Assembly (NCBI RefSeq): GCF_001602095.1
Contig: NZ_CP014991.1
Span: forward strand, 496,001-560,000
Direction: 5' to 3'
DNA from: Helicobacter himalayensis
GTDB taxonomy: Bacteria > Campylobacterota > Campylobacteria > Campylobacterales > Helicobacteraceae
Length of the DNA: 64,000 nt
Both the position numbers and the translations under genes were made by a program. Position 1 is the first letter of the stretch, and each line of letters starts with the position of its first letter. Below, in pieces: positions 55,178 to 63,891 of this stretch. The notes under the pieces were generated by a model. It did not search any database, was not told where the DNA came from, and saw only the letters and a list, made by a program, of their open reading frames with translations.

Positions 55178-56220
55178 TGCAAAGGGTTTTGTTGGCGCAC
55201 GGTGGTGGTGGTGAGGAAATGCACGCACTTATTAATGATTTGATTTTTAGGATTTTTGACAATGAAATTTTGCGCGCACAAAATGATAGCGCGATTTTGA
55301 TGCTAGATTCTTTGCGCACAAATAAGCTTTGCGCGCAAGGGGTTGAGATAAGCACGCAAGAATCCTTTGCTTTTAGCACTGATAGTTTTGTGGTGAGTCC
55401 CATTGAATTTAGCGGGGGAAATATCGGCAAGCTCGCGGTGTGTGGAAGTGTGAATGATTTGGCAATGGTTGGCGCAAACGCGCAGTTTTTGAGTTGTGCG
55501 CTCATTTTAGAAGAGGGCTTGGAGCTAGAAGTTTTGGAGCGCATTTTACGCACGATGAAACAAGTTGCCCAAAATGCGGGCGTGGCGATTGTGTGTGGAG
55601 ATACGAAGGTTTTAGCGCGTGGGAGCGTGGATAAGATTTTTATTAATACTGCGTGCGTTGGCGGATTTTTTAATACTCCACTAAATACGGCTAATCTCAA
55701 AGTCGGCGCGAAAATCCTCTTAAGTGGGGATATTGGCAGGCATGGGGGTGTGATTTTGGCGCATAGAGAAGAGTTGGCGTTACAAAGTGCGTTGAAAAGC
55801 GATTGCGCGTGTTTAAAGGAAGTCGTGCGTGCGTTGATAGAATCTGGTGTGCGCGTGCAATGTATGCGTGATGCCACGCGCGGAGGCATTGCGAGCGTGC
55901 TAAATGAATGGGCGGATTTCAAGGGATACGAACTGCTTGTGCGTGAAAAGGATATTGCAGTGTGCGATGAGGTAGTGGGGATTTGCGAGATTCTGGGATT
56001 TGAGCCTTATGAGCTGGCAAATGAGGGGACTTTTTTGCTCGCTGTGGATTGCGATGATGCGCAAAGGGCACTAGAGATTTTGCAACGTTTTAATCCGTTG
56101 GCAAGTTGCATTGGTGAGGTGGTGAGTGATAAAGCAAAAGGCGTGATATGCGAAAGCATTTATGGTGCAAGACGTTATTTAGAAACCCCAAAGGGTGAGC
56201 TCCTCCCGCGCATTTGCTAG
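55177..56220 (+). CDS. hypE: hydrogenase maturation factor HypE
   Basis: A 347-residue PurM-like protein that dehydrates thiocarbamate on its own C-terminal Cys to a thiocyanate, the source of CN. It starts MQRVLLAHGGGGEEMHALIN at the ATG overlapping the hypD stop. It shows FSTDSFVVSPIEFSGGNIG, LLSGDIGRHGG, MRDATRGGIASVLNEW and ends PRIC, with the required last Cys. It ends the hyp group and converges with selB. Confidence 0.95.
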   Translation: MQRVLLAHGGGGEEMHALINDLIFRIFDNEILRAQNDSAILMLDSLRTNKLCAQGVEISTQESFAFSTDSFVVSPIEFSGGNIGKLAVCGSVNDLAMVGANAQFLSCALILEEGLELEVLERILRTMKQVAQNAGVAIVCGDTKVLARGSVDKIFINTACVGGFFNTPLNTANLKVGAKILLSGDIGRHGGVILAHREELALQSALKSDCACLKEVVRALIESGVRVQCMRDATRGGIASVLNEWADFKGYELLVREKDIAVCDEVVGICEILGFEPYELANEGTFLLAVDCDDAQRALEILQRFNPLASCIGEVVSDKAKGVICESIYGARRYLETPKGELLPRIC

Positions 56221-56271
56221 ATTGAGAATCTAAGATTCTGTCCCGCGTTTGGTTATTTGAGATTCTAAAAG

Positions 56272-58227
56272 TCAAAAGCGTAGTTTGCGCGCATTGCTTT
56301 CTTTGTAAATATCTTTGAAGCTGTCTAAATACTCAAGGTAGCTAATGAGATACTTGCGACTGAGCGGAAGCTTTTGCTTAAAAAGCGTTATGTCAATGTA
56401 GCCGTGAGCCTTGATAATCTCGCGCATAAGGGCATTTAACTCGCTAAGCGCTGTTGAGGTGATAAAAAGATTATGACTTAGGCGCACCATTTTTTGCGCT
56501 TTACAAAGGCTTTTTAGCGCCTTATCGCCCATAAATCTATCAATATCTAGCTCCTCATAAAGATTGTAAGGTGCGATGGGCTCGAACTTCTGCGCGCAAA
56601 AACGCTCATAAATTTTTTGCTCTAAAAACTCATCAATATCTCTAATTTCATTATTTTTCGCAAGGTAGAGAGAATCTTTTTTGGTAATCAAATGCGCCTC
56701 AAACAAAGAATCTAACGCATTTTGCAAAAGTAAAACGCTTGCCCAGCGGAATTTTAACCCCAAACTTTGCGCAGAGACTAGCGCGTTTTTATTTTTCAAA
56801 AAAATCTCTAGAATCTCGGTTTTAAGACTTTCGAGCTCGCTTAGCGGATATATCACCAACTCTTTTGGGTCAAAAAAGCTTTGCTCAAGCTCTTGTGCAA
56901 TCGCGCTTGCCTGCGCGTGTGTGAGGCAAAATCTCTGTGTCGCGCACACCAAGCCAAAACCACGCTTGTGAATCTTGCAAAGCATTGCAAACGCACTTTT
57001 AAAATCTCTTTTTTGCAGGGTGTGCAAAAGTGGGATTTTGTCTTTCTTTTTAATCGGGTCGCTCACTGGATTAAGCACCACGCCACCGCCAATAAGCGCA
57101 TTTCCATCGCGCAAAATAAAGGGCTGAAAAAAGAGTGAAAAAATCTCTTCATCGCTGGAAATGGCGATAAAAGCCTCATTTTCTTGCAAGGATTCTAACA
57201 TATTGACGCGCACACTCACGCGCTTCGCGCCAAGGTAGAGCTGATAAGTGGCGTTGTTTTTGAGTGCTTTCAAAAGCCTTAGATTTGCGTCAATAAACTT
57301 CGAGCCACGCATAAAGCCCTTCTGCGTGATAAGCATACCACGCTTTATCTCGTTTATGCTGATATTGCTAAGGTTGAGTGCGACACGATGAGAAGGCGTA
57401 GCAAGCTCAGCAGGCGCGTCGTGGATTTGAATCTGACGCACGGAGACTTCCCTTTCAAGCTCGCAAATAAAGACTTTTTGCTTTAGCGCAATTTGTGAGC
57501 TCAGCAATGTGCCTGTGACGATACAGCCAGCACCAGAAAGGCTAAAAGTCCTGTCGATATAATACACAAGCATATGGAAATCATAGCGCGTAGGCTTTTT
57601 GACGCGTGAGAGAAAGTCGATAATTAGCGGAACATAGGGATTTAGCGCGCTAGATTCTGTGTTTTTGGAGATGGTGGTTTGTGGATTTTGGAGGTTAGAT
57701 TCTGTATTTTGAAAATGTGTGTTTTGTGTGTTTTGCGAATTTATAGATGCTAGATTTTGTGAATCTGCACCAAATGCGCTAAACTCAAAAATCCCTTCTA
57801 ACTTGATATTTAAGCCTTTGAAAATAGATTCAATTTCATTTTTGCGTTTTGCTAAAGTTTGGGAATCTACCTTATCGACCTTGCTTAGCACGCAAAAGCA
57901 AGATTGTATCCCCAAAATATCTGCGATATATAAATGTTCAAAACTCTGTGGCATAAGCCCATCATCGCTTGCCACTACAAGACATAGCACATCGATGCCA
58001 AACGCGCCGGCTATCATATTTTTGACAAGTTTTTCGTGCCCGGGGACATCGATAAAAGCGACATTGCGATTTGGTAACGCGAGATTTGAAAAGCTCAAAT
58101 CTAATGTAATCCCACGTCTTTTTTCCTCCTCTAAGCTATCGCCATCAAAGCCATTGAGTGCGCGTATAAGCGAGGTTTTCCCGTGATCGATATGTCCGGC
58201 CAAGCCGACAATAATATCATTTTCCAC
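56272..58227 (-). CDS. selB: selenocysteine-specific elongation factor SelB
   Basis: A 651-residue GTPase that brings Sec-tRNA to UGA codons followed by a SECIS hairpin. GTP motifs are GLAGHIDHGKTSLIRAL, FIDVPGHEKLVKNM and SKVDKVD. EF-Tu-like beta domains follow, and the C-terminal winged-helix repeats (about 400-651) bind SECIS RNA. Between about 154 and 196 there is an Asn/Gln/Ser-rich insert (QNTQNTHFQNTESNLQN) not found in the family. selA and tRNA-Sec are 55 kb away in the window, so the system is split. Confidence 0.95.
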   Translation of the reverse strand: MENDIIVGLAGHIDHGKTSLIRALNGFDGDSLEEEKRRGITLDLSFSNLALPNRNVAFIDVPGHEKLVKNMIAGAFGIDVLCLVVASDDGLMPQSFEHLYIADILGIQSCFCVLSKVDKVDSQTLAKRKNEIESIFKGLNIKLEGIFEFSAFGADSQNLASINSQNTQNTHFQNTESNLQNPQTTISKNTESSALNPYVPLIIDFLSRVKKPTRYDFHMLVYYIDRTFSLSGAGCIVTGTLLSSQIALKQKVFICELEREVSVRQIQIHDAPAELATPSHRVALNLSNISINEIKRGMLITQKGFMRGSKFIDANLRLLKALKNNATYQLYLGAKRVSVRVNMLESLQENEAFIAISSDEEIFSLFFQPFILRDGNALIGGGVVLNPVSDPIKKKDKIPLLHTLQKRDFKSAFAMLCKIHKRGFGLVCATQRFCLTHAQASAIAQELEQSFFDPKELVIYPLSELESLKTEILEIFLKNKNALVSAQSLGLKFRWASVLLLQNALDSLFEAHLITKKDSLYLAKNNEIRDIDEFLEQKIYERFCAQKFEPIAPYNLYEELDIDRFMGDKALKSLCKAQKMVRLSHNLFITSTALSELNALMREIIKAHGYIDITLFKQKLPLSRKYLISYLEYLDSFKDIYKESNARKLRF

Positions 58228-58289
58228 AAAAGCTCCTACAATAAAAATAACAAGAATCCTAAAAAAATCTTAAAAATATTTTCAGTTTC

Positions 58290-59132
58290 CTACCACAGCT
58301 GGAATTCCGCCTTTGTGCTTTTATACAAGCTACGCGTTGCGCCATCGATATTATATTCTACTGCAAAGCCGTATTTCACATTCGCTGCGCCGGATTTTTT
58401 GATTTTTGCACCTTCATAGGTTTCTTTTGGAATGCTTAGATTCCCAGCCAATCCGCCTGCTTTTGGCGCGAGCTTTTTGTTCGCACTTGCTTCTGAAATC
58501 AAATCGCCATCGATATAAAGCGCAAGGTAGGTGATGGTAATAAATTGATCGGTTTTGTTTGTGATGTTTATCCCCACACTGCCTTTAGCGAGGTTAAATG
58601 AGCTAGCCTTTAGCACCACATCATCATTTTCAATGCTCACTGCGGGCATACTTTTTTTAGCTAGCACGACACCAGCTGGCGTATCACCGCGATTGTTTTC
58701 TGCATACATATCTGCACCATTTGCTAGCAAAAGCTCAATCATAGGCGTATTTTTCTTTGCCACAGCGTAATGCAGCGGTGTATTTCCTAAATGTTCATCG
58801 TGGATATTTACATCAGCACCTTTGCGGATAAGCTCCTTTGCCATTTTGACATTTCCAAGTGCGACAACCTTCAAAAGCGCACTCTCCCCGTGGCAAATCG
58901 CATTCACATCAGCCCCACGCTCAATCAACAAGCCCACAATCTCGAGATTTCCTTTCCTTGCGGCATCATAAAGCGGTGTGCTTCCACGCAATCTAGCTTC
59001 CACATCAGCACCAAGGGAAATTCCCTTGCGCACCTCAGTATAATTATTACTAAAAAGCATATTATTATAGCGGTCATTTGCTCCAAAGCTCGCACTCACA
59101 CACAAAAATACTATCGTTAAAATCCATCTCAT
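58290..59132 (-). CDS. exported ankyrin-repeat protein
   Basis: A 280-residue protein with a signal peptide (MRWILTIVFLCVSASFGAND) and four to five ankyrin repeats at about 30-150 (GSTPLYDAARKGNLEIVGLL, GNTPLHYAVAKKNTPMIELL). A C-terminal domain of about 115 residues follows with beta-rich sequence (ITNKTDQFITITYLALYIDG). It is likely periplasmic. A binding or protective role is guesswork. Confidence 0.85.
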   Translation of the reverse strand: MRWILTIVFLCVSASFGANDRYNNMLFSNNYTEVRKGISLGADVEARLRGSTPLYDAARKGNLEIVGLLIERGADVNAICHGESALLKVVALGNVKMAKELIRKGADVNIHDEHLGNTPLHYAVAKKNTPMIELLLANGADMYAENNRGDTPAGVVLAKKSMPAVSIENDDVVLKASSFNLAKGSVGINITNKTDQFITITYLALYIDGDLISEASANKKLAPKAGGLAGNLSIPKETYEGAKIKKSGAANVKYGFAVEYNIDGATRSLYKSTKAEFQLW

Positions 59133-59174
59133 AGCTTTTGCACCTTTTAAAATTTTTTAATTTTCACGCGTAAT

Positions 59175-59660
59175 TTAGGCAAAATGCTTTTCACAAAGCG
59201 CCTTTATTTTCATAAATACACTATCAAAATCTATTCCAAAAGTGCGCGTGTGTGCGATACTTGTGAGGAAATTTGTATCGCCAATGTAGCGCGGGACAAA
59301 GTGTAAATGTATGTGTTCAGGTATCCCAGCGCCCCCGGCTTTTTTGATATTCATACCCATATTTATGCCACTTGCGCCATATTCATAGAGTAGCTCAAAG
59401 GCTTTTTGACTTAATGTTTGTATATGCAGCCATTCACTAGAATCTAGCAAACTCGGGCAATCGCAATGATTGTGTGGGATAAGCATAAAATGCCCGGGCG
59501 TGTAGGGGTAGAGATTCATCACGCCAAAACATACATTATCGCGGTAAATCACGCGGTTTTTTTCATCATCTTGTGGATTTTTTGAAATCTCGCAAAACAC
59601 GCAAGAACGCGCTTGTGAGCCAAAATACGCCACGCGCCAAGGGGAATAGATTCTATACAT
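59175..59660 (-). CDS. HIT family hydrolase
   Basis: A 161-residue histidine-triad protein. It has a Cys pair in CVFCEISKNPQDD, the substrate loop NLYPYTPGHFMLIPHNH, and the catalytic triad PEHIHLHFVPRY. Such proteins hydrolyse adenylated substrates, for example AMP-lysine or Ap4A. It lies 39 bp downstream of pepD on the same strand. Confidence 0.9.
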   Translation of the reverse strand: MYRIYSPWRVAYFGSQARSCVFCEISKNPQDDEKNRVIYRDNVCFGVMNLYPYTPGHFMLIPHNHCDCPSLLDSSEWLHIQTLSQKAFELLYEYGASGINMGMNIKKAGGAGIPEHIHLHFVPRYIGDTNFLTSIAHTRTFGIDFDSVFMKIKALCEKHFA

Positions 59661-59699
59661 TTGTATCCTTTTTGAAAGATATTTGGGAATTTTACTTTT

Positions 59700-61178
59700 T
59701 TATTCTTTCAACTCGTGTAAAAAGCGCGAGACAATCGCAATAAAATCCTCCAAACTTTGCAAATCTAAGCGCTCTTTAATGCTATGTGGAAAGTCAATAC
59801 TAGGACCAATGGATAGAATAGTAACATTTTTGCCAAGTTGTGAAAGGCGCTTTTGTAAGATACCGCATTCTAAACCAGCGTGAATTTGCGCGATTTTTGG
59901 CTCTATGCTTTGTGCGTGAAATTGTTTGATTAAAGCGCGCAAAATAGGATTATCTAGCGCAATCGTGCGCTTCCACGCGCTGTAAAAATCACTCATACTT
60001 ACTTCAAAATTAAAATTATCAAAAAGCGTTTCTAAGCGCGTAATCATACGCTTAAGCAATATATCATCATTAGCGCGCGCCATAAAGCAAAACTCTAGAT
60101 TCTCGTTTTTTAACTCTAAAAGAGAGAGGTTAAGAGAATCTATCACATATTCACCATCTAGTTTATATACACCGCTATGCACGCACAACAAAGGCTTTAA
60201 TAGAGAATCTAAGCTAAAAAGTGGTTTTGAAAGTGTTTGCGAGGATTCTCCCAAAGATTCTTCTTGAGTGGGGGTAGAATCTTGTGTGATTTCAAAGCCA
60301 AAATCTTTTTGCGTTTGGATTTGTGTTTGAGCGAGTGTGCATAAATCTTGCGTGCTAAAAAGTGTGGCGTGCAGTGCCACAGGGATAGAATTGCGCTTTT
60401 CTCCGCCACTAATGTCGCTTACAAAAAGATGAGTTTTAGCAGTTTCTTGCAAGGAATGCGCGAAGTGGGCGAATTCCATAATCGCATTTGCGCGGTTTTT
60501 GTGAATATCAATCCCACTATGCCCGCCCTTAAAGCCAAAAGAGCGCACGCGATAGGCTTTGAGCCTTGTTTGATTGGCTAGATTTTCAGGTGTTAGACGT
60601 TTTTTGATATTTATATCCACGCCACCAGCGCAGCCTAGCACGATTTCATTAATATCCTCAGAATCTAAATTTAGTAAAATATTTGCACGGATTGGAAGCT
60701 CCAAAGCCTTTGCGCCAAGCATTCCCACTTCCTCATCGTTGGTAAAAAGCAATTCAAAATTTTCTTCATATTTTGCGAGGGCTAAAATTGTGGCAATTGC
60801 AATGCCATTATCCGCGCCAAGCGAAGAATCCTTTGCGCGCAAAAATCGTTTTTTGCTTTTTTGGAGATGAGCCTCAACGCTCAGATTCTCATTTTGTAAA
60901 GAATCTGCCACTTCCTCTTCATAGATTTCTATTGGCAGATTTTCCCCCGCCACTCCTACGCATACCATATCATAATGCCCTTGCAGACAGCATTTTGGCA
61001 CGCCCTTAAAAGCATAGATATTGCGCGCGCTATCTGTTTGCACATTCAAATTTAATTTCTCACATTCTTTACATAAAAATGCAAAAAGCTCTTGCGTGTG
61101 ATAGCTGCTATGCGGGATTTGCGCGATTTGGTGAAAGTAGTGCAAAGTGGTGTTATAAAGTGTTTTTAGAGATTGCAT
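59700..61178 (-). CDS. pepD: aminoacyl-histidine dipeptidase (PepD, M20 family)
   Basis: A 492-residue cytoplasmic zinc dipeptidase. It shows CCLQGHYDMVCV with metal His and Asp, SLGADNGIAIATILAL with the bridging Asp, LLFTNDEEVGMLGA with the catalytic Glu-Glu and LLNLDSEDINEIVLGCAGG. The dimerisation domain contains a Gln/Ser/Thr/Glu-rich stretch at about 280-325. The last metal ligand lies in SIGPSIDFPHS. It follows the tonB-like gene by ten bases. Confidence 0.92.
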   Translation of the reverse strand: MQSLKTLYNTTLHYFHQIAQIPHSSYHTQELFAFLCKECEKLNLNVQTDSARNIYAFKGVPKCCLQGHYDMVCVGVAGENLPIEIYEEEVADSLQNENLSVEAHLQKSKKRFLRAKDSSLGADNGIAIATILALAKYEENFELLFTNDEEVGMLGAKALELPIRANILLNLDSEDINEIVLGCAGGVDINIKKRLTPENLANQTRLKAYRVRSFGFKGGHSGIDIHKNRANAIMEFAHFAHSLQETAKTHLFVSDISGGEKRNSIPVALHATLFSTQDLCTLAQTQIQTQKDFGFEITQDSTPTQEESLGESSQTLSKPLFSLDSLLKPLLCVHSGVYKLDGEYVIDSLNLSLLELKNENLEFCFMARANDDILLKRMITRLETLFDNFNFEVSMSDFYSAWKRTIALDNPILRALIKQFHAQSIEPKIAQIHAGLECGILQKRLSQLGKNVTILSIGPSIDFPHSIKERLDLQSLEDFIAIVSRFLHELKE

Positions 61179-61188
61179 ATTTTTCCTT

Positions 61189-61911
61189 TTAGTTGTTTTT
61201 GTTGCTTTTAAATTCTACCAAAATCGTGCGCGCACTCCTTTGGGCTGGTGGAAAGGGCAGGGTTTCTAGGCGTTTGAGCGTAGAATCTAGCGCGCTATCA
61301 AAGTGCGTATTCTGCGTGTAACGCTTCACCATAAAGTTCATTTTGCCTTGCATATCAATGGTGATTGCCACCACGCCAACCAAGCCGCTAGGCAGCACAT
61401 ATACGCTATTATCCCACTCTTTTTGCAAAATCTCGCTCACGCTCGCATACCATTCATCAAACGCGCCATCTTGAGAATCTGCAGAATTATTCGCGATGGT
61501 GAGTGTATTGATATTTTGTAGTCGTTCTTTTAAATCGCGACTTTGCTGTGCAAGTTCATTGAGTGCCTGTAAATCCCTTGTGTTTTGTGCGTGCTCCAGC
61601 CTGTCATCGCTGATTTCTTGGGATTTGCTAGATTTCGTGGAATCTATAAGCGCAAACATATCTTTTAGTCCGCTTCCTTCAAGCGGATTGCTTTTTGGCG
61701 TATTTAGAGCTTGATGGGTGTTGGAATCAAGCTCTAAATACGCTTCTATGTCAATAGATTCTATAGAGATGGCGGAGGTTTTGAGCGTGGCGTATTTCGT
61801 AGGTTTGTAGTAAAATGCCCAAAATAGGGCTAAAAGCAATAATCCCTGCAAGCAAAAGGCAATAATGCCACTTGAAAGCACAAGAAGAAAGTTTTTGAGC
61901 TTTTCTGCCAT
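61189..61911 (-). CDS. TonB/TolA-like C-terminal domain protein
   Basis: A 240-residue protein with one N-terminal membrane helix (about 12-35), a hydrophilic linker (about 50-145) and a TonB/TolA-type C-terminal domain with YVLPSGLVGVVAITIDMQGK and LKRLETLPFPPAQR. It is directly downstream of exbD, so the three would form a proton-driven energiser of the outer membrane. In related genomes tolB and pal follow; here pepD does. Confidence 0.82.
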   Translation of the reverse strand: MAEKLKNFLLVLSSGIIAFCLQGLLLLALFWAFYYKPTKYATLKTSAISIESIDIEAYLELDSNTHQALNTPKSNPLEGSGLKDMFALIDSTKSSKSQEISDDRLEHAQNTRDLQALNELAQQSRDLKERLQNINTLTIANNSADSQDGAFDEWYASVSEILQKEWDNSVYVLPSGLVGVVAITIDMQGKMNFMVKRYTQNTHFDSALDSTLKRLETLPFPPAQRSARTILVEFKSNKNN

Positions 61912-61921
61912 TGCACCTATC

Positions 61922-62323
61922 CTAGCCGCCTGTTACCAATGAAACGCGCAAGAATCCAGCTTCTTTGACGGATTTAAGAATGTATATCACATCTTCATAG
62001 CGCAAATCCTTGTCCGCGCGGATAAAAACGGGGATTTTTTTATCCAGTGGGGCTGAAAGTAGTACAAAATTATCCGCAAAGCCTTTGAGTTCATACACGC
62101 TTTCTTTCACATACACCTTTTTATCAAGGCTCACGCGCACTTCAAGCATAGAATCTTGCTCGAGTTTTTTGCTCTTTGAGCCACGCGGTAAAGTGATGTC
62201 TTCTTGATAGGTGATTGTTGGCATACCAATCATTAAGATTGCTAGCAGCACGAGCATAACATCAACTAAGGGCGTGATATTGAGCTCGGGTTTTTCGTCT
62301 AGGTCGATTTCATCTTCGTGCAT
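61922..62323 (-). CDS. ExbD/TolR biopolymer transport protein
   Basis: A 133-residue bitopic protein with the helix at about 17-37 and the signature ELNITPLVDVMLVLLAILM, containing the proton-conducting Asp. The periplasmic part has VFIRADKDLRYEDVIYIL. It lies ten bases upstream of the TonB-like gene. TolR or ExbD cannot be separated by sequence alone. Confidence 0.92.
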   Translation of the reverse strand: MHEDEIDLDEKPELNITPLVDVMLVLLAILMIGMPTITYQEDITLPRGSKSKKLEQDSMLEVRVSLDKKVYVKESVYELKGFADNFVLLSAPLDKKIPVFIRADKDLRYEDVIYILKSVKEAGFLRVSLVTGG

Positions 62324-62481
62324 AGTGTTCCTTTATGATTGTATCGCTTCGTTTAGCTAAAGCCAGTCCCTAGCTTTTCTAATCGATAAAAATTAATAGA
62401 TTCTCTAACGCGTTTTGGTGGCTTGAAATGTAAAAATTGCATTGTTTGCGTGGGAATCTGCTTCAACTTCTGCTTTGAATC

Positions 62482-63054
62482 TCACGCCTTATGTGCGTTG
62501 GTGATGAGATTTATCTGCATTTGGATGCACACGCCTAAATCATACGCTTTGCGCTTTAAAAGCAAATAAAATGAATATGCTGGAATCGCTGTAAGAATCC
62601 CGCAAGCCGTAGCCACGAGGGCTTTTGAAATAATAGGGGCGATAATATCAAAAGACACATTGCCACCGCCAAGCTGGGAAAACGCCTCTAAGATCTCAAC
62701 AACCGTGCCAAAAAGCCCAATAAATGGGGCGGTTGAAGAAATGATGCTTAGTAATACAAGCCATTTTGTCGCCTGCTGAAGCGCGCGCACTTTCCATACT
62801 TGCAAAAGTGTGTTATCAAGATTTGAAATATCTTTTTTGTTTAAAATCGTGCTAAGAATAGTGTTGTTTGGGATGCTGATAGAGTTTGCAAGGAGCATAT
62901 CGAGATTATGTCGCTCGCTATTTAGCCATTCGCCAAGTGAAAAAGTTTTGTAGATATACACCCAAAGCGTTAGGAATAAATACAACCCAAGCCAGCTAAT
63001 GACAATAAGCGTGATAGGTGTGCTCTGCGCGATAAAGGTAAAAAAAACTTCCAT
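62482..63054 (-). CDS. ExbB/TolQ proton channel protein
   Basis: A 190-residue membrane protein with three helices: about 12-34, 100-125 (LLSIISSTAPFIGLFGTVVE, the family motif) and 145-172 (KALVATACGILTAIPAYSFY). It couples proton flow to ExbD and the TonB-like protein. The 158-bp gap to exbD has no gene. It follows a broken gene and the ATP synthase operon, as exbB does in relatives. Confidence 0.92.
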   Translation of the reverse strand: MEVFFTFIAQSTPITLIVISWLGLYLFLTLWVYIYKTFSLGEWLNSERHNLDMLLANSISIPNNTILSTILNKKDISNLDNTLLQVWKVRALQQATKWLVLLSIISSTAPFIGLFGTVVEILEAFSQLGGGNVSFDIIAPIISKALVATACGILTAIPAYSFYLLLKRKAYDLGVCIQMQINLITNAHKA

Positions 63055-63070
63055 TTATTTCTCCGTTTGT

Positions 63071-63478
63071 TTAAAGGTAGTCTTTGGGACTTTTTTGAAT
63101 ATCTATGTAGAGATTTTCTTTTAAAAAGTGGCGACAACGCATCGGGACATTACTTTCTCTAAACCACTCTATATCTTTATAATTACAATAGAGCTTGGTG
63201 TGGCTAATGTTTAGCTGCTCTTGAAGGGCTTGTTTTGTTGATGGATTTGTAAAAACCTGCATATCCATATCATTAAAATCTAGCATATAAAAGTAAGTAA
63301 GTGTATTTTACATACAGCGCACATCAATTAAAAGTGTCATCTCGTCAAGACGTACAGGCGGATTGAACTCATCTTTTGTCTTCTCCGTGACGGAGTGCAA
63401 AAGATTGCTCGAGTATAAATCCGCGCTTAGCAATGCGCCAAGAGAGCAAAAAAGCGCAAGGTAGCCGCAAGTTAAAGT
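63071..63478 (-). pseudogene. small exported protein gene broken by an in-frame TAA
   Basis: One frame from just after atpC reads a hydrophobic signal-like segment (GYLALFCSLGALLSADLYSS), then DEFNPPVRLDEMTLLIDVRC, then TAA at 63310-63308, then in the same frame continues NTLTYFYMLDFNDMDMQVFT to the stop at 63071. The two parts read as one protein of about 130 residues, similar in look to small periplasmic proteins with LDE, LTY.Y.LD and a late Cys. No ATG start is found; only a TTG at the signal region. I take it as a nonsense-mutated gene. The 71-residue downstream part could still be read from ATG 63286. Confidence 0.55.
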
Positions 63479-63484
63479 CTTGCC

Positions 63485-63877
63485 TTACAGCTTGCTTTTT
63501 GCACCAGATTCTATGCGTGAAACGACTGAGGAGATTGCCACTCTGTCATCGCTTGCTTCTTCGAGTAATTGTCTTGCACTTTCAATTGCAGAGGCAATTT
63601 TATCCTGTGAGCCACCGCTGATTGACACTGCACCATCAGCGATTACCTGCACTTTTTTGGAATCAACTTGCGCATAGCCCCAATTGATTGCCACCATTTC
63701 AATATCTCCATCTGCCTTAGTAAGCTCAACGACACCCGCCTTGAGCGATGCCAAAAGGTCGCAATGTCCGGCATACACGCCAAACTCACCCTCGCTACCG
63801 GGCAAAACTACACTTTGGATTTCATCACTAAAAATCATCCCATAGGGAGTTACGATGTTAAGTTTTAGATTTTCCAT
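63485..63877 (-). CDS. atpC: ATP synthase epsilon subunit
   Basis: A 130-residue F1 epsilon subunit. It begins MENLKLNIVTPYGMIFSDEI, has VVLPGSEGEFGVYAGHCDLL and NWGYAQVDSKKVQVIADGAV, and ends in a helical hairpin. It follows atpD by 14 bases, the normal order. Confidence 0.96.
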   Translation of the reverse strand: MENLKLNIVTPYGMIFSDEIQSVVLPGSEGEFGVYAGHCDLLASLKAGVVELTKADGDIEMVAINWGYAQVDSKKVQVIADGAVSISGGSQDKIASAIESARQLLEEASDDRVAISSVVSRIESGAKSKL

Positions 63878-63891
63878 ATATTCCCTTTGCC

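Noticed and set aside
55038-55922. A 294-residue minus-strand frame opposite hypD/hypE
   Set aside because: The plus strand encodes HypD and HypE with full motifs; the opposite frame is Ser/Lys/Pro-rich shadow sequence.
63308-63310. The in-frame stop as a recoded selenocysteine
   Set aside because: The codon is TAA, not TGA, so Sec insertion does not apply.
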